Shown piece after piece: positions 22,626 to 33,725 of a DNA stretch of 64,000 bases; the stretch's first letter is position 1; each line of letters starts with the position of its first letter. The notes under the pieces are model-generated. The model searched no databases, had not been told where the DNA came from, and saw nothing but the letters and a program-made list of their open reading frames with translations. The stretch is from Mytilus californianus (taxonomy: Eukaryota; Mollusca; Bivalvia; Mytilida; Mytilidae). The stretch covers positions 72,377,839 to 72,441,838 of the forward strand of contig NW_026262734.1 of the NCBI RefSeq assembly GCF_021869535.1, given 5' to 3'. The translations under genes and the position numbers were made by a program.

Positions 22626-23621
22626 AAAATCGATTGTTACATGTTTCTATCGAAAATTTAATATAAACAGTATCTTTATTTTAATTTTATTCACACCCCT
22701 AAATGATTACCTCTTAGAACTGTATCAAAATTAAAACAATCGGAACATTTAAATTAGACCTTATACGCAAATAAACTCATCATAGATACCAGGCTTAAAT
22801 TTTTGTATGCCAGACGCTCGCTTCGTCTTCAAAAGACCCATCAAATTAGACCATTTCAGTTGCTTGAACTATTTGTTCTAAATACACCATTATTGTATAA
22901 CTAGAAAGTATAATCAATTCATGTATCATTTACAGCTGCCACGTATTCCCTCCTTTCTAATGTATTTAAATGCATCACATTTTTGCTGTTCGAAATTAAA
23001 TAATTAAGGAGATGACATCCTAAACGGTTAAATTTAAAAAAAATAAATAATTCAGTGAGGCACATTTTTTTCTTTAACTTTCATTATTCAATTACGTTAA
23101 TGTTTTCAATATTACAAAAGAAGAGGAATGACACGCATTGGATAGTATTCGTTTTTTCTTGCTTGGATACTATCTGTGAGAGAAATTTTGCAAGGAAATG
23201 CAGCATATAATAAATGTTTGATTATTGAACTGTTCTTATAATTCAAATAGAATCTGAGGTGTAATGTGCATCGTTGACAGCTGATTTTGTTGTTGATTTT
23301 CAGTGACTACCATACTATATATCATACGATGGAATAAAGACTCTCAAACAAAAATTGTTTGTTAACAAGGAAAATACTTGGTGTCAATTGTACTTTTTCA
23401 CCTTAATTCAATATCTCGTTACATCCTTTTCAAATATTTTCCTGAGTGAACACTTTTTAAGAGTGTTCATGGAAATATCCAAAATTTCAAGATGAACGAA
23501 GATGAACAATAGAAAATAACTCTTCATTCTTATAAAATAATGGAGCATTTGAACAAACCATATACGTCATAGGTGTTTTTTAATTTGTGATCATGTCTTA
23601 TCACAGATGTTTATTTACATT
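22626..23621. other. Non-coding spacer
   Basis: AT-rich. 22,782-22,850 has AACTCATCATAGATACCAGG and GCCAGACGCTCGCTTCGTCT, a dispersed-repeat fragment also recognisable at 59,430-59,500. No gene found. Confidence 0.45.
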
Positions 23622-24134
23622 GATACGATATTCCCGGGCTAGTATTTCCTATCATGATTTCCTTGATAGAGGATTGCTGCTCACAAGGCAGCTATTAAAC
23701 AAAGAGTTCCAAATGGTGAAGTCGAAATCATCCCTTCGTAAATTTTACGGACGCCATCACGAGTTGGTTGACCGTTATGGAATAACCGTTTCACAGATGA
23801 TATCGGATATGTTCCTTATGTCGTAACTACAATACCCTTCCCTTTTCACGAATGTGACCTACCGAATTAGACTATTTACCGGATTTGTAATAACATAAGC
23901 AACACGATGGGTGCCACATGTGGAGCAGGATCTGCTTACCCTTCCGGAGCACCTGAGATCACCCCCACTTTTTGGTGGGGTTCGTGTTGCTTAGTCTTTA
24001 GTTTTCTATGTTGTGTCATCTGTACTATTATTTGTCTGTTTGTCTTTTTATTTTTGGCCATGACGTTGTCAGTTTGTTTTCGATCTATGAGTTTGACTGT
24101 CCCTCTGGTATCTTTCGTCCCTCTTTTACAATGT
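23622..24134 (+). pseudogene. PLE-1 retroelement: RT C-terminus and 3' UTR
   Basis: The frame is in register from about 23,622 to a stop at 23,824-23,826. It encodes IRYSRASISYHDFLDRGLLL, then the region ending SQMISDMFLMS, matching the C-terminus of the RT gene at 30,259 (-). The RT catalytic part is missing, so this is a 5'-truncated insertion. The 3' UTR (23,827-24,134) has the TAAGCAACACGA / TCGTGTTGCTTA stem (23,896-23,907 with 23,982-23,993) and ends TCTTTCGTCCCTCTTTT. The longer frame at 23,907-24,347 is not a gene; it reads through the UTR. Assignment to Penelope-like elements is tentative, because I see no GIY-YIG domain. Confidence 0.75.
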
Positions 24135-24902
24135 TTTTCATACATTTTTTTTCAAGACTATATTGCACTTGAACGGGCATTAGCTGTTAAATTCATGTTT
24201 TCCGATTTGACCCAATTCTCATACTTTATTTATAACATACTTATATCCAAATTACAAAAAGTCCGAAAAAAAACAACAATTAACAATGCATGGGCAGGCT
24301 ATAACGTATCAGCATTTCGTACGTATTTAAGACCAGACGCCATATGATTATCCATCGAGATGACATGCGAAGACTACCGACGGTCATATTATCCGATACA
24401 AACATAACTAGAAATACGTGCAATCGGATTTTTCGAAGTCTGTTTGCTTTCATTGTGAAGGTTAAAAATATATGTGAATCATCGTTTTACCTACATATAA
24501 GAATATTTTTTGTGGGCCGGATTTGTCAACGAAATTATTATTCCTGGTGGTTCCTAATTTCACTTTTCAATGTACACATTTTCTTTGTAATAAATGAACC
24601 ACACGATGAACACATGTGCACCCATCTCCTTTAAAGGTAAAATTAAAATTGTGCATGAATACGGATTCAAATGATCTGAATTATCGACTTGCAAATCACC
24701 AGTGATGGTTTTACAGCTTATATTGACGAAATTGAACCAAACCGACTGCTAATAGCAGAATATAATTTCTTTAATCCACTTTTATAAATGTTTAGAACAA
24801 AAAAAAACATATTTCATTTTTTTTGTCGAATTCGTAGCTAATGGCCCTTTTTTGCATATTCTATATTTCAAAAGCCTTTAATTGTACATCTATTTATATT
24901 AC
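24135..24902. other. Non-coding spacer; probable intron of the C2-domain gene
   Basis: No repeat boundaries seen. The 96-residue frame at 24,344-24,634 has no recognised domain. It lies downstream (minus strand) of the C2A exon, so it is probably intron. Confidence 0.45.
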
Positions 24903-24977
24903 CTTACTTGCACCAGGCAGTAAATGCAGTTTTACATATGGATCTGACAGTCCGTTGGAATCCATGGCCTTTAATGC
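24903..24977 (-). CDS. Rabphilin-3A/DOC2-like gene, C2A exon 2 (partial gene)
   Basis: The exon encodes 25 codons in phase 0-0. The peptide begins ALKAMDSNGLSDPYVKLHLL and ends PGASK, almost the textbook C2A strand/loop-1 segment of rabphilin-3A and DOC2. The two aspartates in MDSNGLSDPY occupy the loop-1 calcium-binding positions known for the family. The acceptor is TTTTAG before 24,977 and the donor is GTAATA after 24,903. A stronger-looking GTAAGG donor lies 5 nt inside the exon (exon end 24,908). Rabphilin and DOC2 are calcium sensors binding phospholipid and SNAREs in regulated exocytosis. The exon joins directly, in phase, to the upstream exon at 25,448-25,527. Later C2A and C2B exons were not found. 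Which paralogue this is cannot be settled from C2A alone. Confidence 0.88.
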
Positions 24978-25447
24978 CTAAAACATTAAAGAGAATATAA
25001 TTATTCAACAAATTTTGCAATCTTTTCTTCAGATTTAAAAATTCCTATCAAGGAACAATAAATGCCTCTTGGTAGTTAGTATATTTTCAGGCACCATGCC
25101 ATCTAGTTAAACAAGTTTTCCATTCCTTCCCTTACAATTAATGTTACTGGAAAGTAACATGCATAATACATTTGATTCAAATACAAATATTAATTTTGCC
25201 TTCTAATTTAATACTTGAACTATTTTGTAGTTAGCTGACTAACTATTTCCAATTATTTGCAAGCAGTGTGGGCTTGATTTACTTGTCCTATGGTACATTA
25301 CTTTGAGATGTTCCATTGCTATTTTCCCTTATGGCCTTGGAAGAGAGCTGTGTATCTTTGATTATTGCATAATGAATATGCCCGCTTACAACTATCAAAT
25401 GTACAAATGCTATGTCATAAACAATAATTAAAATATCAAATACTTAC

Positions 25448-25527
25448 CCTAGCACGAACAACTGTACAATGCAGTGCATTGTCATTAGAATCATACAAAA
25501 GGGATATTTCTAAAGCACCAAGGGAAA
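25448..25527 (-). CDS. Rabphilin-3A/DOC2-like gene, C2A exon 1 (partial gene)
   Basis: 80 bp: two bases completing a split codon, then 26 codons reading SLGALEISLLYDSNDNALHC and TVVRAR. This matches the first two beta strands of rabphilin/DOC2 C2A domains (the family has an LGALEFSLLYD-like start). The acceptor is TTTGTAG before 25,527 and the donor GTAAGTA after 25,448 is near consensus. The incoming split codon (A + TT = Ile) fits the single base left by the exon at 48,696-48,851, and the outgoing phase 0 fits 24,903-24,977. The gene reads on the minus strand. The intron downstream is 470 bp; the one upstream is about 23.2 kb and full of mobile elements. Other C2 families fit less well. Confidence 0.9.
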
Positions 25528-26968
25528 CTACAAAATAAAATATATATCTGTATGAAAGTATAGTTTGTGTGTGAAGATTTAAAGTTAAAACCTTTCTTTT
25601 TATTTTGCACTTTTGAATTTTTTTCGTCTGTATCTCAGGCGGAAACCCAATTGAAATTAAACAAAAGAAATGGAACTCTTTGTTAGAGAAGGTTAAAAAG
25701 GCAAAGTTGGTAAATTGGAATTGTTTACATCTGTTTCTATGGGCTTTAAAAGTTTAATGAATGTTCCTAATTTAGGATTTTGTGCATTTTATGTATGTGT
25801 TTTTACTTTAATTATGGTATGGAGCTTCGAGATATTTGTAAACTTTTAACTTATAGACAAATTTTCACAAAACAGTCGATTGTGGTAGGTGCAAATACAT
25901 GTTGATCTTTTTTGTGCATAAGCATAAACTCCGCAGAAAAAAAAAATCCAAAGAAAGATAATAGATTGATCTTTTTAAAGCATTATTTGCATCTCTGCCC
26001 CCAGCGACAGTTTTTTGGGAAAAAAATCCCCAAAATGGGCAATAATTTCATCGAAAAGAGAAAGTCGAGTACACCTTTTACTGTTTAGGCGTGTTTGAGT
26101 TGACTATTCTGTCTTGAAAACGTATCAAAGAAAAATATTTGATACATCATCTCGCTTCAGTTTCTATTATTTTTATATATTTAGGCTCTAGGTTGATATA
26201 ATAACATTAAAAATTTACAGTACTAAAAAATGAAATATATGGGTCAAGTGAAATACCTTTCTAATGAGTCATAACAACAGAGTAGGTGTGTTCGAATAAC
26301 AAATTTTTACTAAAAGTACTTGACGACAGACTTTTCAAGTGGATCTTAAAAACTCATAACTTAAAAAAAATTTCATTTTTTGTGTGTGTTATCTTGGGTA
26401 ATTAATTATCAACCTCTGAAATTTTTTAGTCTGCCCTCCCACGAAATATTTATTTAGAATTGTTTTAAATATTTTTGAACTTTCGAAAATTCCCCCTGAC
26501 AACCGATCAGACAATAGTTTTAAGTTGACCAAATGCACAAAAGTACATGAAATGAGCTAAATAGTTAATAGATACATTTGTCTTTTAAAATAAAACTGGC
26601 ATATCAGGATCGTAATGATGCTATGTGGAGAAATTTATCGGTTTTCAAGAGCTAAATTGACAGCGCGTCATCACTACAATAGCTTCCATTTTTACGATTA
26701 TAAAAATTAGGTGGCGTAATGGGGGGATAATTTTGACGAAGTAGAATCCAGCTGACTGTATCTATATTTTCATTAGTCAGAAAAATTGGTACCGTTAGTG
26801 TTATTAACATCCTCTTTTAGTGAAGAGCTTATAATTAGTTAAAGCAAAACAATACAGGACAACCCAAATTGACAAGGATATCTACTGTATTATTCATATT
26901 TATCTGAGGAACTATATCAATATATATATACGCCAAAACATGTGACAACGTTATGACAGACGTTCTCT
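25528..26968. other. Intron sequence with diverged repeats
   Basis: 26,066-26,300 is the plus-strand DR-5 copy (GTCGAGTACACCTTTTACTG, ATATGGGTCAAGTGAAAT). 26,790 has AAAATTGGTACCGT shared with the HP-1 elements. No other coding exon was recognised. Confidence 0.5.
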
Positions 26969-26999
26969 TATGGAACGCCGTAGCTGTCTTATGTGTTCA

Positions 27000-27500
27000 A
27001 TTTTATGCTATGATGATACTTTGTTATTATATGCTGATACTTTATCATTATATGCTGATACTTTGTCATTATATGCTGATACTTTATCATTTTTATGCTG
27101 ATACTTTGTCATTATGATACTTTGTCATGCTGATACTTTGTCATTATACGCTGATACTTTATCATTATATGCTGATACTTTGTCATTATGATTCTTTGTC
27201 ATTATGATACTTTGTCATGCTGATACTTTGTCATGCTGATACTTTGTCATTATATGCTGATACTTTATCATTATATGATTGATTGATTGTTGGTTGCTTT
27301 ACGCCACATTAGCACAACAAGGCTATATCGCGGCGATATCATTATATGATGATACTTTGTCATTATGATACTCTGTCATGCTGATACTTTATCATGCTGA
27401 TACTTTGTCATTATATGCTGATACTTTGTCATTATAAGATGATTCTTTGTCATTATATGCTGATACTTTGTAATTATGATACTTTATTATTATATGCTGA
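27000..27500 (+). repeat. FB-2 left-arm minisatellite
   Basis: Tandem GATACTTTGTCATTATATGCT with 10-21-bp variants. Around 27,278-27,338 it is interrupted by an unrelated fragment (GATTGATTGTTGGTTGCTTT, ATATCGCGGCGATAT). Confidence 0.85.
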
Positions 27501-28273
27501 TGCATTGTTAGTATTGATGGTTTCAGTAGACTGGTTATGTTTCTAAAATGTGCCGACAACAACACATCCAAGATCGTTTTAGACTGTAACTTGTCTGGTG
27601 TTGCTGATTGCGGTATTACTTTTAGAGTAAGATCTGAGTAAGGACTAGAAAACGTGTCTGTTGCAGACTATATGTTTTACTCAAGGGGCAAAGGAGGCAA
27701 AAATACCCACAACCAAAGGATAGAAAGACTTTGGAGAGACATTTTTAAAGGCGTTCTTTGTTATTTTTACAATATGCTTTGTCATATGGAAGATGAAAGT
27801 ATTATAGACCCATTAAATTGAAAACACTTAGCAGCACAACATTACATTTGTTTGGACGAAATAAACAGGAGGCTACAATTTTGGGCAGTAGCGTGGTCTA
27901 GTCACATAATCCGAACAGTAAACTCTATTCCTCTGAACTTATGGACATCTTGCCAATTGCAGAAAACTTTAGCTATTTCCCTCAATTAAACAGATTTGCA
28001 AGATCATGGTGTTGAAGGATATGTTTACACCACCGTTGAAGATGGATACAGACCAATATTTGAGCCTCTTACAAATGCTTGAGAACAATGCATACAGACA
28101 TTATTGAAGAATTAATTAGAACCAATACCAAGTTTGGAATTAATGATTATCAAAGGTGTTTAGAGATCATAAATTGAACCTAGGTTTTCTTTTTATTATT
28201 ATTATTAAAAAGGGTAAAACTGCAGTTATGATTTAAGCTGCCACTTACAGTCTTTTCTTTCTGAAACTTGTGT

Positions 28274-28540
28274 AGGGCCTCGGTGGCCGAGTGGTCTAAG
28301 TAGTCGAACTAATGTATCACTAGCCTGTCAATACTGAGGTTGTGAGTTCAAATCCCGCACTAGGCAGGTTCACTCGACTCTAATCGTAATTGACTAGGAT
28401 TGTTAGTTTTCCTACCGAAGGTCGGTGGTTCACTCCAGGCATTCCGGCTTCCTCCACCAATATAAACTGACCGCCACGAAATAGCACAATAGTGTTGAAA
28501 GTGGCGTTAAAACATCATTCAATCAATCAATCAATCAATC
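28274..28540 (+). repeat. tRNA-derived SINE in FB-2 left arm
   Basis: It starts GGCCTCGGTGGCCGAGTGGT (A box) and GTGAGTTCAAATCCCGC (B box, about 28,342). A non-tRNA body with CCGACCTTCGG-type words follows, then a (CAAT)n tail. The opposite-orientation copy is at 29,083-29,345, part of the palindrome. It has the typical layout of a leucine/serine-tRNA-like SINE. Confidence 0.8.
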
Positions 28541-29082
28541 TGAACCTTGTGTATAGTTTGGGCAAAATGTTATGGCAAGAGTCTCTTTTAAAAAAATATT
28601 TTATACCCTACACAAAAACGTTGAATGGTATAACCATTTAGGACAGCTTTGTGTTTGGACCAATAAGTTTTATCATTTTGGCCTTCACTATAAGGAAAAA
28701 ATGCGAATCTTACATGTCATGTGGGGGCAAGCAGACGTTTCCAATCTCCCAATGACTAGTTCTAATTTTTTTTCTGAATCTTAGTAAAGGTCAATGAAGT
28801 GTGTTGGTCATGCACTACTTTGGTTGCAAGCTGACAGTCTCCAGTAAAAGCATCCCAACACCAAGTTAGTCATTGGGAGATTGGAAACGTCTGCTTGCCC
28901 CCACATGACATGCAAAATTCATATTTTTTCCTTATAGTGAAGCCGAATATGATAAAACTGATTCGTCCAAACACAAAGCTGTCCTAAATGGTTATACCCA
29001 TCAACGTTTTTGTGTAGGGTATAAAATATTTTAAAAAGAGACTCTTGCCATAACATTTTGCCCAAACTATACACAAGTTTCA
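28541..29082. repeat. Palindrome centre: inner arms and 108-bp loop
   Basis: 28,560-28,757 pairs with 28,866-29,065. The loop 28,758-28,865 is unique. The 70-residue frame at 28,572-28,784 spans arm and loop and is not conserved as a frame in the other arm. Confidence 0.8.
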
Positions 29083-29345
29083 GATTGATTGATTGATTGA
29101 TTGATGTTTTGACGCCACTTTCAACGCTATTGTGCTATTTCGTGGCGGTCAGTTTATATCGGTGGAGGAAGCCGGAATGCATGGAGTGAACCACCGACCT
29201 TCGGTAGGAAAACTGACAATCCTAGTCAATTAAGACTAGAGTCGAGTGCACCTGACTAGTGCAGGATTTGAACTCACAACCTTAGTGTTGACATGCTAGT
29301 GATACAGTAGTTCGACTACTTAGACCACTCGGTCACCGAGGCCCT
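29083..29345 (-). repeat. tRNA-derived SINE in FB-2 right arm
   Basis: An inverted copy of 28,274-28,540 with several substitutions (for example GGTGACCGAGTGG in the A-box region). Because it lies at the mirror position, the SINE was present before the arms were duplicated, or was copied with them. Confidence 0.8.
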
Positions 29346-29964
29346 ACACAAGTTTCAGAAAAAAAAAGACTGTAAGTGGCAGCTGAAATCATAACTGCAG
29401 TTTTAAAAATTTTAATACTAATAATAAAAAGAAAACCTAGGTTCTATTTATGATCTCTAAACACCTTTGAAAATCATTAATTCCAAATTTGGTATTGGTT
29501 ATAATTAATTCTTCAATAATGTCTGTCTGCATTTTTCGCCAGCATTTGTAAGGGGCTCAAATATTGGTCTCTCTCCATTTCTAACGGTGGTGTAAACATA
29601 TCCTTCTACACCATGATCTTGCAAATCTGTTTAATTGAGGGAAATTTCTAAAGTGTTCTGCAATTGGCAAGATGTCCATAAGTTCAGAGGAAATGAGTTT
29701 GCTGTTCGGATTATGTGACTAGACCACGCTACTGCCCAAAATTGTAGCCTCATGTTTATTTCGTCCAAACAAATGTAATGTAGTGCTGCTAAGTGTTTTC
29801 AATTTAATGGGTCTATAATACCTTCATCTTCCATATGACAAAGCATATTGTAAAAATAACACAGAACTCCTTTAAAAATGTTTCTCCAAAGTCTTTTTAT
29901 CCTTTAGTTGTGGGTATTTTTGCCTCCTTCGCCCCTTGAGTAAAACATATAGTCTGCAAAAAAG

Positions 29965-31360
29965 GGGCGAAAGATACCAGAGGGACAGTCAAACTCATAG
30001 ATCGAAAACAAACTGACAACGCCATGGCCAAAAATAAAAAGACAAACAGACAAATAATAGTACAGATGACACAACATAGAAAACTAAAGACTAAGCAACA
30101 CGAACCCCACCAAAAACTGGGGGTGATCTCAGGTGCTCCGGAAGGGTAAGCAGATCCTGCTCCACATGTGGCACCCGTCGTGTTGCTTATGTTATTACAA
30201 ATCCGGTAAATAGTCTATTTCGGTAAGTCACATTCGTGAAAAGGGAAGGGTATTGTAGTTACGACATAAGGAACATATCCGATATCATCTGTGAAACGGT
30301 TATTCCATAACGGTCAACCAACTCGTGATGGCGTCCGTAAAATTTACGGAGGGATGATTTCAACTTCACCATTTGGAACTCTTGGTTTAATAGCTTCCTT
30401 GTGAGCAGCAATCCTCTATCAAGGAAATCATGATAGGAAACACAAGCCCGGGAATATCGTATCAATTGGGAGATATATACTCCGTATGCAGGCGCTGCTG
30501 GAATGTTGCTACATAGAAATGGAAAGTTCGCAATTGGGAAGCTGAAATCATCTCTTTTGTCGTAAAGTTTTGTTTTCAACCGACTCTCATTGTCAATTTC
30601 TAGATGTAAGTCAAGATATGAGGCAGACTTAACTGTATCTGTAGTATCCTTTATCTCTAGTTCGATGGGATAGATTCGTTCAACATAGTCACCAAATTTT
30701 GTATTATTTAGTGAGAGAACATCATCTATATAGCGGAACGTAGAGTTGAAGGATATCGCTAACTTCTTATCTTTCTTCCTAAGAAGTTCCTGTATGAAGT
30801 CAGCCTCATAATAATAAAGAAACAAGTCGGCAAGAAGAGGGGCACAATTGGTTCCCATTGGAATTCCGACAGTCTGTTGAAAAAACACGTCCTCCAAACG
30901 TAACAAATATGTTGTCAATCAAGAAATCAAGCATCTTGATAATGTCAGTTTCAGAGAATTTTTTGTTTGAATCAGAGTGATTCTTTACAAAGTAGGATTT
31001 ATCCCTCCCCAAGACAAGATACTTGTATCTACGTTCGCCATTCGTTTTAATGAAACAAAGTAATACCAACTCTTTCAATTTGTCTTTTAGTTTGGAATGG
31101 GGAATACTTGTGTAAATTGTGGAAAAATCAAATGTTTTAATACTATTGCAAGATGAGAGAGTCTTTGATTGTATGTACTCTAAAAGATCTTTGGAATTTT
31201 TTAGTATCCACATCTGATTTACGCCACCTCTAGAATAGGCAGACACGTTTTCTAGTCCTTACTCAGATCTTACTCTAAGAGGAATATTGCAATTAGCAAC
31301 ACCAGACAAGTTACAGTCTAAAACGATCTTGGATGTGTTGTTGTCGGCACATTTTAGAAA
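29965..31360 (-). pseudogene. PLE-1 reverse transcriptase gene and 3' UTR, frameshifted
   Basis: Two overlapping minus-strand frames make one RT gene. 31,246-30,806 starts with SAYSRGGVNQMWILKNSKDL and has motif A (FDFSTIYTSIPH, residues 39-50). 30,918-30,259 has motif B (QTVGIPMGTNCAPLLADLFL) and the catalytic YIDD (30,732-30,721), then a C-terminal domain ending SDMFLMS. The frames shift at a homopolymer of six T (coding strand) at 30,880-30,885, one longer than the frame needs. Upstream (31,250-31,360) coding similarity continues but with a stop. The RNA-templated polymerase would copy element RNA. I place it nearest Penelope-like RTs, without a visible GIY-YIG domain. The 3' UTR (30,258-29,965) carries the conserved stem-loop. 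The gene is not functional as written. Confidence 0.8.
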
Positions 31361-31394
31361 CATTAACAGTCTACTGAAACCATCAATACTAACA

Positions 31395-32030
31395 ATGCAT
31401 CAGCATATAATAACAAAGTATCGTAATGATAAAGTATCATAATGACAAAGTATCAGCATGACAAAGTATCATAATGACAAAGTATCATCATATAATGACA
31501 AAGTATCAGCATATAATGACAAAGTATCAGCATGACAAAGTATCATAATGACAAAGTATCATAATGACAAAGTATTATAATGACAAAGTATCATAATGAC
31601 AAAGTATCATAATGACAAAGTATCAGCATATAATGATAAAGTATCAGCATATAATAATAAAGTATCAGCATATAATGACAAAGTATCAGCATGTAATAAC
31701 AAAGTATCAGCATGACAAAGTATCATAATGACAAAGTATCAGCATATAATGATAAAGTATCAGCATAAAATGACAAAGTATCAGCATATAATAACAAAGT
31801 ATCAGCATGACAAAGTATCATAATGACAAAGTATCAGCATATAATGATAAAGTATCAGCATATAATGACAAAGTATCAGCATATAATAACAAAGTATCAG
31901 CATGACAAAGTATCATAATGACAAAGTATCAGCATATAATGATAAAGTATCAGCATGTAATGACAAAGAATCAGCATATAATGATAAAGTATCAGCAGAT
32001 AATAACAAAGTATCATCATAGCATAAAATT
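31395..32030 (-). repeat. FB-2 right-arm minisatellite
   Basis: Tandem AATGACAAAGTATCAGCATA and shorter TAATGACAAAGTATCA units, about 630 bp. It is the mirror of 27,000-27,500 but about 130 bp longer, consistent with independent slippage after duplication. Confidence 0.85.
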
Positions 32031-32060
32031 TAACACATAAGACAGCTAGGGCGTTCCATA

Positions 32061-32428
32061 TTCTCCGTCGGATAACCCGTGGCTATACAGGGCTAACACC
32101 ATAATATATATATATATACTTCGTCTCAAATTTAGCCCAACAATGTTAGTTCTGGAAATATGTGTTAGCAAATATTTGTCCTTCTCTGAGCAGGATTTGA
32201 ACCCCTGCTTCTGTGAAATCGTGGCAACAGCGCCTGCACTGTGTCTAGCGTCCTAGATCACTCGACCAACTAGGCTACCGGTATATTAAAATATAGCTTT
32301 GGTTAGTCGAGTAATGCCTTCCCTCGTCAGCTTTTTCTAGGGTTGTAACACAGTACATGATGTGGCAAGCAGATGGTTTACCTTGTCTGTCGTAAAGGAT
32401 GGCAATGTAATTATCATACCGTCAAATA
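32061..32428. other. Spacer with tRNA-like SINE (minus) at 32,185-32,285
   Basis: On the minus strand TAGCCTAGTTGGTCGAGTGA (A box) and GGGGTTCAAATCCTGC (B box, about 32,195-32,210) are tRNA-like, with no true tRNA closing stem visible. A TATATA run is at 32,105. Confidence 0.5.
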
Positions 32429-32597
32429 AAATGTGTGCAACGCTTAAGACATTGAAATTCTATCCTTTTATTAATTGGTTGTTATGAAAAACGATACTGT
32501 TCACAATACATAAATTATATATACGCATAAAAATGTACAAAACAACACCAAATTTAATAAAAGAACAGAATTTCAATGTCTTCCGCGTTTCACATAT
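32429..32597. repeat. 169-bp inverted-repeat element
   Basis: The left arm 32,429-32,478 and right arm 32,549-32,597 pair through GACATTGAAATTCT, CTTTTATTAA and outer words, with scattered mismatches. The loop of about 70 bp is AT-rich. It is probably a small MITE or foldback; no clear flanking duplication was seen. Confidence 0.6.
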
Positions 32598-33384
32598 TTT
32601 ATCTATCCAAGGGCAATAACTAAAAAAACATTTTAATTAATATCTTAAAGAAATGTATGCTTACTCTATCTATATACAACATTATACATATTTATTAAAA
32701 GGTTAACTCCTAAAACTATCCTACTGCCTGTCGATACTTTTAATTTTGGCATTGTACAAGTCATGTCTTCTTTGACTGTCCATGACGTTAAAACACTAAA
32801 TCCCTGGGATGTGTTTAAGTTGATTTTAGTCTCTGATGCATGATTTTTTATTATTAATTGTTTTTGGCTTTTAACTAGCTTTCAGTAACTGCGAGTACTC
32901 TCAAATCGTACTTTCGTGTTAATGTGACCTGTTGATACAATTTGTAATGCATTTTTGTTATTTAATGTTTACTTATTTAGTGTTATATCTCGTCTCACTA
33001 TTTTCAATATATACCATCTTTGATAAGTGTTTGGTACGACGATAAATTTTCACTTCTCGTACTATGAACAACAAAATTATTTCTTTTGTAAACAATATTT
33101 CGTACTTCATGTATACCTTACAACAAATTTATTTTATTAACCTGTGCACGTTATTTTATTTGGCGGCATTTTGTCCAAGGTTATGGTTGTCTTTGTGATA
33201 TTGTTTTACATCTACCCCCCTTGTTTTATTAATTTTATATTCACATTGTGTCATAGATCAAATTTATTCTTTTAGTGTATGTTCACTTGTTTTTTTTTAA
33301 TATGTATTTTGATTGAGTTAAGCCATTTCAATTGATATTTTAGAGTGTGTCTTTCTATGTTGTGATTTTACACTATTGTTTCAG
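32598..33384 (+). mobile_element. PLE-2 type 3' UTR fragment and AT-rich sequence
   Basis: 32,735-32,940 matches the PLE-2 tail at 47,335-47,530: CTGTCGATACTTTTAATTTT, ACACTAAATCCCTGGGATGT and CAGTAACTGCGAGTACTCTC. The remaining 33,000-33,384 is AT-rich and leads into DR-1 variant 2. No RT coding part is here. Confidence 0.5.
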
Positions 33385-33725
33385 GTAGGGTGAAGGTTGG
33401 CGTCTATTAAAACGTTTAAACCCGCTGCATTTGTTTTCACCTGTCCTAAGTCAGGAACCTGATGTTCAGTGGTTGTCGTTTGTTAATGTGGTTCATAAGT
33501 GTTTCTCGTTTCTCGTTTTTAATATTGATTAGACCGTTGGTTTTCCTGTTTGAATGGTTTTACACCAGTCATCTTTGGGGCCCTTTATAGCTTGCTGTTC
33601 GGTGTGAGCCAAGGCTCCATGTTGAAGGCCGTAATTCGACCTATAATGGTTTACTTTTACAATTTGTGACTTGGATGGAGAGTTGTCTCATTGGCACTCA
33701 TACCACATCTTCTTATATCTATTGA
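33385..33725 (+). repeat. Dispersed repeat DR-1, variant 2
   Basis: AAACGTTTAAACCCGCTGCA, CCTGTCCTAAGTCAGGAACC, GGGGCCCTTTATAGCTTGCT and the end GAGTTGTCTCATTGGCACTC. It is nearly the same as 11,180-11,505 and the inverted 58,715-59,045. Confidence 0.75.

Larger units (their letters stand above)
26969..32060. mobile_element. Foldback element FB-2: 5.1-kb near-palindrome
   Basis: The ends are TATGGAACGCCGTAGCTGTC (26,969) and its inverted form ending GGGCGTTCCATA (32,060). The left arm is 26,969-28,757 and the right arm 28,866-32,060, with a 108-bp loop. From outside in, both arms carry a minisatellite, a short RT-gene segment, a unique stretch with TTTTACTCAAGGGGC, a tRNA-derived SINE, and the word GTCATTGGGAGATTGGAAAC by the loop. 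The right arm alone has about 1.28 kb of RT gene and 3' UTR (29,957-31,240), absent in the left arm between ACGTGTCTG and TTGCAGAC (27,650-27,668). TTCTC lies just outside both ends (26,963-26,967 and 32,061-32,065) as a possible target duplication, one base offset on the left. It sits in the large intron of the C2 gene. Confidence 0.8.

Noticed and set aside
23907-24347. 146-residue open frame with a cysteine- and phenylalanine-rich, membrane-like segment
   Set aside because: It starts inside the PLE-1 3' UTR and runs past its end into unrelated sequence; other UTR copies lack the frame.
30806-30918. Programmed frameshift in the RT gene
   Set aside because: One extra base in a homopolymer, plus a further stop upstream, is more simply decay or a sequencing error; no pseudoknot or slippery heptamer was evident.
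31395-32030. CRISPR-like regular repeats
   Set aside because: Units are contiguous variants of one minisatellite with no unique spacers, in an animal genome, and mirrored at 27.0-27.5 kb.
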